Positions 47,089 to 59,403 of a stretch of 64,000 nucleotides of DNA are shown here, one piece after another. Position 1 is the first letter of the stretch. Each line of letters starts with the position of its first letter. Origin of the DNA: Strigamia acuminata (lineage: Eukaryota; Arthropoda; Chilopoda; Geophilomorpha; Linotaeniidae); the NCBI GenBank assembly GCA_949358305.1, contig OX442316.1:9238001-9302000 (forward strand). Reading direction: 5' to 3'. The position numbers and the translations under genes are program-made. Under the pieces are notes generated by a model that did not search any database, was not told the DNA's origin, and saw only the letters and a program-made list of their open reading frames with translations.

Positions 47089-48678
47089 TGTGACGGTTAC
47101 ACTGTCATGCACTTTGTTAGTATAGGACGATTACTTCACCAATAGATGGCGCTGATGCGTTTTAGCGGTAAATTCAAATTTCGACAATTTTTGAGTGAAT
47201 AAAATATAAATTACTATTTATATTTTATTCCACTGCAACTTTAGACACTTTTAAATACTTTTGGATGTTCAAATGCTAGTTGATTTATTTGTCACATAAT
47301 TCTATTGAATTATGTGCAAACTCTACACCTGGTGAAGTCACCCCCCATCACCCACTGTGAGTTGGACTCCTTTTGGATTATAGTCAAAGGGACTTAATCC
47401 AAAATGTGTCCTGCGTATCCAGTTCCTGTTTTGGACCTAGTAGAAGACTATGTCCTGAGTATCCACTTCCTATGACCTAGGATTGGATGGATTTGACTGC
47501 CCAGTGATCCCATTGGATCACTGAACAGCTATTCTCCTCACCGAGTATATATCCCCCTGCAAAACGGATATAGCTCGCTCTTGTTCTGTTTTTGTTTGAT
47601 ACTGATATTACTTGAGCACATATTATACTTCTCTGCGTTCCGACAATCCGTTGTAGAAATACTTTGTATTTAGTGTAAGTATCTAGAGTGGGTAGAAGAC
47701 TCACAGACACACTGCCCGCCTCTTCATGCCAACATTCCGTTGTAGAAATGTTGTAACTAGAGTGAGTAATTCACAGACACATTTAAGTGTAGTATCTAGA
47801 GTGGGGTACAACCCACAGACGCACTCCCTCCAGCTTCATGCCAACATTCCGTTGTAGAGTGCAGAATCTAGAGTGGAGTAAAATTCACAGACGCATTGGT
47901 AATGTAGAATCTAGAGTGGAGTATTTATATTTCACAGACGCATTATCAGAGTAATCGACGCGGAGTAATTTCCCGGTTACTCTCCCGCCAGCCAGGACCG
48001 AGTGGAGTAATTTCCCGGCGATGGATAACCTTTCCTGCGAGATATTTCGATTCAATTCGTTATTGGTTTGACGGAACATTTAAGTCTAACTTAGATGTTG
48101 ATTGCACTCGGGGCAAAAAATAGCTCGGCGCTATTTTAATATATTTTACTTATTTTCATAGTTTTAGTTAAGTTTGTGACTCTAAAATATCATGATTAAT
48201 TCCATAGAATTAATATGAATATTTATTCTCACATTGTTACATCTCGCGGTAATTATTGATTACAACAATTATCTGCGATGCGATGTGTGTGACGATACAG
48301 AAAAGTCAACCGCACCTCTCGGATATAACCCACCCAGCCTAACCATTTACACGCCTTTTAGAACCAAACCCCGGACCATTTAGAAGCCAAAGCCATTCAT
48401 AGATGACATCTTTTACGTCACAGCAATAAGACCGTTACAAATTCTTATTGCATGACTGAAGCCTTCAAATGATATTATTTCAGGGCTTTTGCCAAACAAC
48501 TGTATAGTTTAACTTCTCGTCATTTTAGCCACTTGTAGGCATAGTATTTATATAAGGTTCAAACCGGAATAAATGTTATATGTTTTGAGAAAACATCAGG
48601 TTTGCATATTTTACATTTTCACACAGATAGTTCACACTTTAGTTTAGCAATTGCTATCTCCAGAAGGTAATCGTCACA
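47089..48678 (+). repeat. 3' LTR
   Basis: 1590 bp, same length and ends as the 5' LTR. It matches at every block I compared, including TATA, AATAAA and U3 repeat units. It is followed by the target duplication CAAT. Confidence 0.92.
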
Positions 48679-48682
48679 CAAT

Positions 48683-49583
48683 TATTATGTTATCGATAGC
48701 CCATCTATCATTATAGCCGTCTGCAGGCAATGTATATGTGCAAAACTGATGAAACTCGCTGATGGAATCTGACTTTGTGCGATCGAAAAAGTCTCATTGG
48801 AATTTGAAATTTCATTTAGACGTTTCATTCCGAAATATCTTCTATAGAATCATTTTTACTTTCATAAGTGAAATCTTATATGCCGAAACAACAAAAACCT
48901 GATACAAGCAGAAAAATGTTGTCATTTCACTTCTATAGGGGAGCATGTGGTCGTTCCGTGACCAAGTACTAATTGGGGATATTGAATGTACTAACATAAT
49001 TGTGTTTTTTGCCTCAAGATTTTTTTTTTGGTACATTTTCTCCTGTTTACACTCTAGATAGTAATTTCCTCTTACAGTACAACTAAACGTTGTTAAAACT
49101 AATTTGTATTAATGACATTTGTTTGTACAGTAATTGTATTTTGCTTTATTTTGTTTTTATTGAGTAATCACTCACTTCAGAACGTCTTCAATTACTTACG
49201 TTAGTTAATAATTAAAATCGGAACGAGTGATTTGTTTTTAATCTGATAACACTGATTGATTGTTGAGTAAATAGCGCGGTATTTAATGATACGTCAATAA
49301 AATCAAACACGTACTGTACATAAATGAAAAATCACTTGTTGCATTCAATCAAAAATTCATCACGTTTGTTTGTTGAGAGAGAAAATTCTATTTTCTAGCA
49401 CAGCACCAATCAATTGAACAGTCCTAAGTCCGCCATTCTTCCCTCATACTCTCGTCCTCCGACGCGTTCGTTTCTAACCTCGCAACGTGGGCTGGCACAG
49501 GAAGGTTTAGTTCAGCATCAGCGTCGCTCCCGCATTTCTCGTCGCGGATGCGGCATTCACGAGTCGCGGGGTGGCAAGCAATC
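48683..49583 (+). promoter_or_regulatory. Upstream region and probable 5' UTR of the plus-strand Dscam
   Basis: About 0.9 kb between the retrotransposon and the signal-peptide exon. The stretch 49430-49583 is clearly more G+C-rich than its surroundings (CG-containing), as expected for a 5' UTR or promoter-proximal exon. No TATA box was called. The LTR inserted only about 900 bp upstream of the start codon. Confidence 0.4.
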
Positions 49584-52500
49584 ATGTTCTTAGGTTTCCT
49601 TCTTGTTCTTCTTGGGTTTCCATTTCTGGCTTTTGGCCAGGGAGGTAAGCGAATAATTTTTTTCTTTCTAAACCTAATTGAGCCTTTTTTGGCGCCGTAT
49701 AATGGCAGTTTCATACATCGAGCTAGATGGGGAAAATATTGCGCGGACGTGTCGGTTCGAAAAATATGAATGAAAAGCGTGCGATTCAATTGCAATTGAA
49801 TGGGTGTTTGCTGAGAATTTGTCTATTGATTCTGGAGGAATTTTTTAATCTATAAATTTTAATGGCTGGTAAACATCACCAGCTCGCTCGTGGTCTAATT
49901 CATTTCTTTTCTGTCATCTTTTTTTTCTCTCTATGTCAAAGGAGACGTTGGTTGGGGTATAGTGACTACCCAGGTCGTGAAAGCGAGGTGGATGGCAACT
50001 GAATGCGAATGTTGGTTTGCAAGGATGTTCCTTTTGTTTCCTATTATCCCTGATAATTCCTCTTCAATTCCTATAGTTGGGAGCAAAGGAGAATTGTTCT
50101 ATTAAGCAACAACAAAACGTGATTCACACATCGTAATGTGAGATGTCAAAACAAACGTTCTAATTAGAATTAATGATGTACGTTTTTTTTTAATCTGCTT
50201 TATTTCATAATATTTTGTGAGAAATTTTTTTTTGCTTGTTTTCTGATTTGTTTGAAAATGATATGTTGAATTCAGTTAAAACCTTTATCTTTTATTACAA
50301 ATTCTACACTGCAATAGGCTTTAATTCTCTATAAAACACTATCATTTTACTAGAAGATAAGAAGCTTTCCTTCATGGTAGAGAAGATGATCCAGTTAGTG
50401 ATGGAACCTTGGCTCTCTCACTTCTCTTTTGCTTCTCTCAGTTGGATCATCAAAGGTGTTAAACTCAAGTGATTTCTTAGAACTATCTTGCACCTTGTGA
50501 TGAAGTTGAATCGAGTTTGAAGCTCACTTATTTAAACAAACCAAATTTACTTTGTTATCTCTTGTCTTTCCAAGTAGGCTTAAGTCATTTTTGGCAACAT
50601 TCCAATATGGGAGTGAGTTGAAAACGGCGTTTGAGTTTTTATACCTCGTTGCATGTTTGTGAAAATATTAGGGAATCTGCTTGCCGTATTTCACGTCTGT
50701 TTTCGCCAAAATGGTTGTTAATGGTTGAAATGAAGCGTTTTAACTTTTAATCTTAGGTCATTAATGAAACCTTATTTAAATTTATAAACAAAAGGGTGAA
50801 GTTTAAACCTTAAAATTGGGAGGTTTCTTTTTAAATTTTTTATTTTGTTTCTTTCCTTTTCTGGATATTGAAAATGGAAGACGACGAAAAAATCGAAGTT
50901 TTCCGTCTTGTCTTGAATCGTCCTGTCTTTGTTTGCTCAATTCCAAATCTAAATGTTAAAGTCTGAGTAAACATTTAAAATGGTCTTGTTATGAATTATT
51001 TTTCTGTTTCTCTCTCTTGAGTATTTTATTCTCTATTTATTGAAATGACAAGATTGAAGCCTGCAGACTGTACTAACGTTTTCTTGAAGGTCGGAAGAAG
51101 AATGATTGCTTTTCTGGAGGGGACTAGAGGATTGATGTAACGGAATTGAAATTTCCTTTGGTTCTTTTTTAATAATGATAAGAAAAAAAAATGTGTCTAT
51201 TGATTTTTCACACTCACTTAACAGGATCTACCTCTTTAGACTTGATGCATAAGTGACACCGAATGAATTAAGGCAACAAAAAGTAGTAATTGAGATTGAA
51301 GCAAATCAGACTTTACGTTTTCATAAAGTCAACTATGAAAATGAAAGCTAAGCCCATTTCTCGTGTAGTTGTCGCTTTTGATGAAAGACGGTTAATTATT
51401 GGATAGATAAATCTCTTCACGTCCACCAAATATTGACTAATCTTTAATTGTGTTAGTAATAAGCATGTGTGATGTTATTATTAGACTTGAAATAAAATTC
51501 TTCTTAAAAATACCCGAGGAAAAACTTGCTTAAAGCTCGAGACAAGCGCTTTATTTTTATTGCTGGCTCCTGGTATTTACGGAAATAGTGGGCTGTCTGT
51601 TGTTTGTTTATGGTCACTTTTTTGTTGTTACAACCGACATTTGTTGATTTACAGACAAAGTACTGTCAACACTGCACGTAGTCAATTTTTCAAAGCCACA
51701 AAAAACACTAGTGAAGACAATGTTTAATCGATTGACAACTAATTGCATCACGCGAGTTAATCATTTGAGAAATTGGTGAATAATTTGATTAAACTTTTCG
51801 ACTTCATTAAATTGGAAGAAATAAATAAAAATGAGAGTTGTACACATCTCTGGTGATAAATTTATGGGGAAAGAATGACAGAGAGAAAAATAATGGCGGG
51901 GTATGAAATTTTTCCTTTGCAAAGTTTAATATCTCGTCTATTTCAATAGTGTTTGAATTTTTGCACGTTGATGAATGAATGAGGAAAAAAAATATCTTGA
52001 GATGAAGATGTTCCCATTATTGTGCTGGTTAATAGCAATAAAAAGCCGGGCATTTGTCTGTTTTATACCCTTCTTGAATGAACTGCTCCCTTGTGTTTGT
52101 CTTTTTTTTATTTTCGGTTCTTTTCTTTTCCTTTCTCTTCTGTCTTAGTCCGCTATGATTAATCTTTTGTTTGGTCGTTTCATCATGGCCTCTTCGCCCA
52201 ATAAAGGCGCTGTAATTAGTATGAGAAAGATGCTGATTACGGACCCGTAAACATAACCTTTACGGCACGCAAAGAAGCGTGTGATATATTTTTTTTTATT
52301 TATACATCACGTCTCCAAATTTTAAGGTGGTAGTTTGGCTAATTAGCTGGGAGGTTTTGTTTTAAGATTTATTTAAAATTAATTTCCACAGTTTACTTAA
52401 ATTACAAATTTGGGCGTGGACACATCACAGGCACATTCTTTACGTCAAGTGTTTTTCTTGCTGCATTAATCTGCGTTAACCTCTATCATTAGTTTCCTTA

Positions 52501-55500
52501 GGCAAATTTTTCAGGACAAATTAAAATTTTATTTTTAATTTTTTTATTTTACTGTTTGAGTCGGTCATAAATTTAATTGGAAATTTATGGTTTTAAATTG
52601 TCGTCTTAAGTTTTATATTTCGTATTAATTAGACTAATTAAATTGAGTTGGTTAAGAAAGATATTCTGCTTTGTTATACAATTACTACATTTCGTTATTA
52701 GAAGGCAAATAAATGACTTAACAATATAGGATTGGATATTTGATGAGTGCACGAGAAACAGATAGCTTGCAAATCTCTGGTTCCAATCTCCACGACGTGT
52801 GAAGTGCATGCAACTAATCTCGCAATGAACAGGCGTGGCCAAGTCGAACTCATTTAATTATTCACTTCTGCCGTGAAGCCACCCTTAAAAGAAGGGGATG
52901 GGAGAGAAAATGTACAGATAAGTGAAAGAAGGTGGAAAAGGTCATTTGCAAGTGGGAGAGAGACGCAGTAAACTCATGTGTGTTGATAAAAGTTGGGCCA
53001 AAACATATTAAAATTGTTGCAAATTCCATAAATATATTTGTTTTTCCTTCTGTGTTGTGTTGATAGGTGGGTGTTTTTATTTTTATACGGTTAGAAGGAA
53101 TTTTATAGATTTTTTTTTTTAAAACATGAAAGAATATTGAGTGTTATAATATCCCCAAGTTATTCACCTGACTAAAAATGCAGCTTGACAGATTCTTTTG
53201 GGATTTTAAGAATTTTTCTTTGGGTCTTTTCATAGTAAAGATTTTTTTAAGGGTTTCAAACTTGTCAAAAAGGAGTTCATGTCTGCTGCTAGATAATTTA
53301 ATTTTTTTTTTTGAAACATAAAGAAACTTAAAGAATCTTTACAAAAAAAAGAATTGATTTACAGAATGTTTGTTGGCAGATTTTTTTTTATTTTTTTTAT
53401 TTTTTAATGTTAATTTTTATGGGTTGAAATATTGGCATCTAATATTTTACGATTTGTGATTGGTTACTTCTGTTTGCTATCTCACCTTGTGTTTATACTA
53501 AGCGAAACCACATCATCTGGTCCGAAACCACAGCGCAAACATATTTCTTGGTCGTTTAAGCATGCTTATCTTGAAATCAACGTGATGACTTTACTCCTTT
53601 CAGCTTTAGGATTACAAGGGTTACACTGATGAATGAACATGATTTGGTATTACCCAAGAAAAATGGACAAAGTTTTGGGTTTGAAAGCTATTCGTTTTAG
53701 TGGGCTAGTGCCAAATGTGTGGCTGCTTTTTGATACATTTGTTGCCGCTTGCTTGGATCTTGTAGCAGCGGCTCATTCGTTTCAATGTGGACAATGGTTT
53801 CGGCAATTTTTCTCCTCTTCTTCTTTTTATTTTTATTTCTTTTGTCTTGATATTTACGTTTACACACGTTTTGTTATTGTTATTTCTTGAGTTTTTTTTA
53901 GGACTATTGTTTTGCAAAAGAAATCATTTGCTTCATAAAGCAGTTTTAATTTAATTGCAGTAAAAACACAACTATTAATTTAATTGCAGTAAAAATATAA
54001 ATATTAAATTAATTTCAGTAAAAAAAAACATGAATATTAATTTAATTTCAGTAAAAAAAAAACATGAATATTAATTTAATTTGCAGTGAAAAAAAAACAT
54101 GAATATTAATTAATTACTTTTTCTTTTGTTTGTTGTTGGTTTTAATTATTTTTAAATATGAAATTTAGTGGTTGTGTATTAGGTATTGGCACATATGACA
54201 AAATCTCTGCTTTAATTAAGTCACAGATGCGTCGTTTGAGATTTTTTAAGACTTAAATATCCCAGAGTGCATCAAGCAAGTTTGAATTCGCACGATAGGG
54301 GAGGGCAGATTTTGGTGAAATGACTGCATTAAAACACACTCAACATGTTTAACTGAGATAAGAACTAATAAAATATTCATCTAAAGACTTAAGTTTGAAG
54401 GGCAAGAGTTTTCTTTGTTCTAAGTCGCGTCTTCGCACATGTGTGCTGACACTTTTTTGTGTTTGCGATGAGCTGTTGAGAGGAAGAAGGGAATTCACAA
54501 TTGTCAATAGTAAATACAAAAGCGGAATTCGTTGACATTCTGCCAGCTGTTGAAAGAATTGAAACATTAGACTCGAAAGTAATTGAAAAAATGAGGGTAA
54601 CTCCAGAACATGTTAAATCAATTGGAATTATCAAGCATATTTTCCATTTGCGGTGTCTTCATTTTAAAGTCCACAAGCGGAATTGACGGCTGATAAATTT
54701 GTATGAACATTTTTCGAAGGAATTCTCGCTGATGCCATTTCCACGAGGCAAAAATATTTCCTGATATAAACATCCTGATACGTAATTTGTTCCGTTTTTA
54801 GTGCGTCGTAATAGCACATTTCACTAGATTATGGTAGGACCATATGAGTACCTGGCTATAGCTATATCAAATTGTATTTACAAGCTTGAAAACCTTCCAG
54901 ATTTTTATTGATATTAAAGTGGTCTAGTGTTTGTGGTAAATCGTGGAGGAGAAATTAAATTTTCTTTAAATGTTCGGTTCAAAAGGGTTTCAAATTAAAT
55001 AAATTTGGGCGTTTGTTACATTTCGTGTGCGGTTAAGTCCCCCTAGCCCGGGCGTAGGCTGATCCAGCAGAAAGTATCTGGTCTAGAGGGAGTTTTTAGA
55101 ATTACCCGACGTTAGAAGGGATTGCCCGGTCTAGGTGGGTGCCTGGTCCGCTGTATGCCCTGTCTAGAGGGAGTTCACTGTGCTTTATTCGCTCCTTTCA
55201 CTTTAATGAGTAATAAAACTATTACACGTTTAAATTTTCATGTTGTCACAAATTACACGCAGAACTGGTTTTTTGTTTTGTTGCAATCTTGCTAATTGTC
55301 TCGCTCAAATCGTTGTCCACTCGGGCCACCGATTTTTTTTAAAGAGGGAAGAATAAGAGTCTGACAGTCATTACAGAAATTTATGTTTTTCTAAATTATT
55401 TTTGCTGGTTTTGACGTGTGGTGATGTATTGCATTTTTGTTTGGACTTAAAGAAAAACCATTGTTTGGTTTTTTTATTTTTTATTTTTTGGCAATATTTT

Positions 55501-57771
55501 TATTGTTCCAACGCAGTTAGATAAGATGTTTTGTAAATATTTCCTAAAATGTTACCACGTTTGTTCTTGCTTTAAAAGCATGGTAAAGCCAACAAATGTA
55601 GATTCGTTCTGCATTAGACATTACTTTAAAACGTACTCAATTTTATCCATCGATACGAATACTTCAAATGTATAATCGCTCTCATTGTGCTGTATCTGTG
55701 TATCCATTTAAAGTGTCATTGTACATTCGATTGTACTTCAAGTTATGGTACTTCAAAATCCGAGTTTGTTGATTTACCATGGAGTTAGGATTTTCTCGGC
55801 AAATTCTACGTAAACAAATATAAAGCGCTATAAAGCTTAATGCTTCTGCAGCTGTCACTTGACAATGTAGACATTTATGTAGAACTTCTCTTTAAAAAGG
55901 GATTTTTTTTTTTAAATTAATTTAATTACTGCATTTTTACTTTGTAGATTCTATACAAATGTCGTGCTTGGGGCTTATAGCCCTTTTAAAGCCCGACACG
56001 GCTAAGTCTTTTGCCACGTGTGACGGTGACAATAGTCACAGCTGCTCGCGAATGCAAGTTATTGTAATGTACAAGAAAATTGGTTTATATTATTAAGCAA
56101 CCTCGAAGCTATTGAGTCTGCATTTTTTTCCAATTGGCATTTTCAGCTTAAAACCTAAGCGGAAGTTAAAGCTACTTAGATTTTTTTTTTAGTAAAAGCG
56201 CTTGTAGTCGAGGCACCTTCCAGTTCTCCAACATCAGGTAATGCACAGGCTGGTACAGGCTGCTGCTTGAATTTCTTGACAGAGCATGCTCAGTTGTGTT
56301 GTCGTCAGCTGCTTCTGGTGAAGATTACTAGACACGTTGTACCCTTATGTCAATAGATTTAGCAAGTAGGGATAAATGTCCACTGCTGGAGAGAGGCTTT
56401 GATTTGACTTAACTTGTGTGAGTTAAAGTTAAAAAAGAATAGTCTAGAGTTTTAAAAACTGTTCTGATATATCTGCAGGAATATTATTTTTAGATTCATA
56501 TCTAGATTGGTTTTGACATGGTTTGTTGACTGTGGATGCAAGATTCATGTAATGTCGAGCTATGATTGAAAACAGTTTGAGCTTTGTAAACAAGAAATGT
56601 AATTATTTCATGTTTTCGTGTATGGTGGTGTACGGTGGGGTTTTCAGGTTGTTTTTAAGTTTAAAGGTTTTAAGCTGATAACTGCTTTTAAATTGTTGCA
56701 ACTCTTGCTGTGCTACAACTTTTTTTCTACAGTGTCATCAATGTTTCAGTGATAACTCAAGCACTTCAATTTATCGCATTACTAAAAATATAAATGATTT
56801 AACTATTCCACGTACATCTTTTAGGTTATAAACTTACTTTTTATTAAACTCTTACTTTTTATGTTAAACTATAAAAAGCGACCAAAACTTTTCAAACATT
56901 TTCCTGTAAGATATTACAGATATTTTTAAAGGTTGTAAAAATCGTGTTAGAAAAGATTATTCTTTATGCTTTTCAATGCACCAACCATAAAAATTACTGG
57001 GTGGTCACGTAGTCATGTGTGATTCCATTATAATAGGGAAATAAGTCATTTTTGGAGATGGAATTCCCAAAAACGAAATACCGGTAGTCAACATCCAGTC
57101 ACATGAAATTCAGCGGAAAGGGGATTATTTTCGAGCTGGAGAAACAGCGCTCCTTTCGATCAGGATTTCTTTCGACCAGGATTATTTTCTTCATGGTCGG
57201 AAGAACTCTAGATGAAAGGGGGTTTGTGGGAGAAAGGACTAGATGAAAGGTTTTCTGGGTGCAAAATAATCAGTTGAAAAGTCGACAATAATCCAGGCGA
57301 AAGGATTACTGAATCCAGGTCGAAAAATTTGAGTATTTCTTTTTTGACATTTGCTTTCCCAAAAAATCACCACCTCTATTATTTATACAAAGAAGATGAA
57401 AGAAAAGTTAATAATTTAGTTCTTTATTTTTATTCCTTTGGTTTTAGATGCACCAAAGAAACACAATTCCTTGGAGGGTCCGCATTTTATCCAAGAACCA
57501 AGCAGCAGAGTCGACTTTTCTAACAAAACTGGAGTTCAAATACGTTGTACCGCAAATGGAAAGCCTCCACCAGAAATTGCGTGGTCTCTCGAAGATGGGA
57601 CTTCAGCCAAAGACTTGACAGGCCTTCGTTTAGCATTGCCCGATGGGAGTCTTGTTTTTCCTCCCTTCAGACCTGAAGAATACCGTCAAGACGTACATGC
57701 AGCTCGGTACAGATGCTCGGCAACAAACACCGTTGGGACTATTATTAGTAGAGATGTTCGCGTGAAAGCAG
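49584..57771 (+). CDS. Dscam: Third Dscam gene, 5' end: signal exon and Ig1 exon (continues past window)
   Basis: Exon 49584-49644 (61 nt) encodes the leader MFLGFLLVLLGFPFLAFGQG and ends in phase 1 before GTAAGCG. An in-frame ATG at 49548 is an alternative start. Exon 57448-57771 (324 nt, phase 1/1) joins in frame to give GQG-DAPKKHNS and then a Dscam Ig1 domain: GPHFIQEPSSRVDFSN, a cysteine in QIRCTA, DLTGLRLALPDGSLVFPPFR, EEYRQDVHAARYRCSA, IISRDVRVKAG. This is closer to canonical arthropod Dscam Ig1 (known: VFPPFRAEDYRQ.VHA) than the A and B paralogues. The 7.8 kb intron is unusually long for this locus. Ig2 and later exons lie beyond 64000, past an inserted retrotransposon. Whether it is the hypervariable Dscam cannot be seen here. 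Confidence 0.85.
49645..57447 (+). other. Long first intron of the plus-strand Dscam
   Basis: 7.8 kb without supported genes. It contains a ~37-bp A+T-rich tandem repeat (53946-54107), a small G+C-richer island with a repeated GTCTAGAGGGAGTT (about 55035-55185), and a cluster of short inverted repeats just before the Ig1 exon (about 57130-57335). It may hold regulatory elements; I cannot identify any. Confidence 0.45.
53946..54107 (+). repeat. Tandem repeat, about 37 bp x 4-5
   Basis: Units of the form TTAATTTAATTGCAGTAAAAA with a variable A-run and CATGAATA are repeated about five times with small changes. Each carries a splice-acceptor-like TTGCAG or TTTCAG, but no exon follows. Confidence 0.7.
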
Positions 57772-59403
57772 GTAAAGGCTTTCTAACATTAACTTCCAAA
57801 TAGTATCATCTGCATTCATTTTGTTGGTTTGAAAAGAAATCTGCACATACAGTACTGTTTTAAAAAGCTTTTTTCTTTTTTTTATTTTCCCTCCCCGTTC
57901 CCCGTTCCCCGTTTTAAATCTTGAATCATGTTGTGATTCACTCTTCGCATTTTCCTTTTACTTTTTTTCAACTGCACACTTAAATGTGAGAGTACATTAT
58001 TTCACATAACATTAAATTAGATGCGTTAACTTTTAAGTGTTTTTTGCGCATTTTGTTCTTCCTTATGGGAGGTTTTACATGAAAAAAAAATATTTTTTGA
58101 ATGTGTTTTTCTCGTTTTGGATTTGTCAGAAGCCACTTTTTGTTTTCACAGATTGAAAACTCTTATTGTCATAAACCTAAAACCACACGCGTCTAATCGA
58201 AAGCAATCAAGCACTGCGTTATCGATTTGCAATTACAGAATTTCTTATTTATTTCTTTCTTTTCATCAAGGCGGTATTATGGTTGCTTAACTTCTTCTCG
58301 TAGTTTTATATATATAATACAAGAATAATTTTAAGAATTGTGCTGCTGTGTGTGGTTAAAGAAAAGGCGCACGCGTGTGACCCTGCAACCCGTGCAAAAA
58401 AAAAAGTTTTTATCAGTTTTAAAATGCAATGAAATTACAAACGAAACAATGCAAACATACAACACAGTTAACGTATGATTTAGCTGCCAACGTGCTGTTA
58501 TCCGTAACCTTTTGCGGCACTTTAAACATTAAATGTGCGACCGGAAACGAACTCATGAGTTGCCATCGCATGATTTACTTTATTTAGTTTCTCCTGAGAC
58601 TTTTGAGTCTAACATGTTTTGATGTTTCCAACCTAAAGTAAGTAAACGCTTGTGATTGGACTTTTTTTTATTTGAGTCACTGGTGAAAATAGTAATGCGC
58701 AAGCAAAGCGGAGCTTCAACATGTCTTGTTAGAGGTTCTTCAATCCTATTCACGAAGAAAGGACCCAAGTGACAGGCAATTAGCGGTGATCTTGACATGC
58801 TCAATTTCTTTCAGCGTACAGAGCGGCGGTAGTAACTTTTTATCGTCATACAATGCAAGATTCGACATTTTAACAAGCTTTCATACATTAAGCAAATAAA
58901 GTGAAGGGCTTCTTACATGGGATTTGCATTGGATGTTCTTTTTGAAAAATATATACGGTGGTCTTATTCTAGAATAATATATATGGTTCATAAGTTTTAA
59001 TTAAAAAGGAACTAAACTATTTTTAATTTGTCACTTATACAATTAACTGCGCCTACTCAATGAATAATGAGTTTTCTTTTTAAATGAGTTTTCTCCGACC
59101 AGATTATTTTCTAATTTACTGGCGGAAAATTAAACAGCCGACGAGCTGCACTTATTACACTAAGGTTCTATCGAGCTAAGCACAGTTAAAAACTGTGGTT
59201 ATTCTTAACTCATCAGCAAGTTGTGTGGTTTACCAAACTATTATCTGATTATTATACGATTTACATAACTCTAACTCTTTGGATTATAAGTTTAATTAAT
59301 TAATACTCTTATCCCTTCAAATCTTGTCGAACAATCAATAATTCTCATTACATTACGACAGAAATCTTTCCAGATGAAAATTCGACGCTATTTTTATTTA
59401 TTT
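57772..59403 (+). other. Start of the intron after Ig1 in the plus-strand Dscam
   Basis: About 1.6 kb of A+T-rich noncoding sequence between the Ig1 donor (AG|GTAAAG) and the second retrotransposon. I see no Ig2 exon or other gene in it. Confidence 0.5.

Larger units (their letters stand above)
34676..48678 (+). mobile_element. Complete Ty3/Gypsy-type LTR retrotransposon, 14.0 kb, three ORFs
   Basis: Two 1590-bp LTRs (34676-36265 and 47089-48678) begin TGTGACGG and end CGTCACA. They flank PBS, gag, pol in the order protease-RT-RNase H-integrase, a third ORF and a polypurine tract. The 4-bp CAAT at 34672-34675 and 48679-48682 is the target-site duplication. The two LTRs have the same length and agree over every part I compared, so the insertion is recent. 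Domain order places it in Ty3/Gypsy (known). It is unusually long because of the long LTRs, long gag and extra ORF. No env-like gene is present. Confidence 0.93.

Noticed and set aside
53946-54107. Tandem repeat as a CRISPR-like array
   Set aside because: The units are A+T-rich, contiguous and without unique spacers, in a eukaryotic intron. It is an ordinary tandem repeat.
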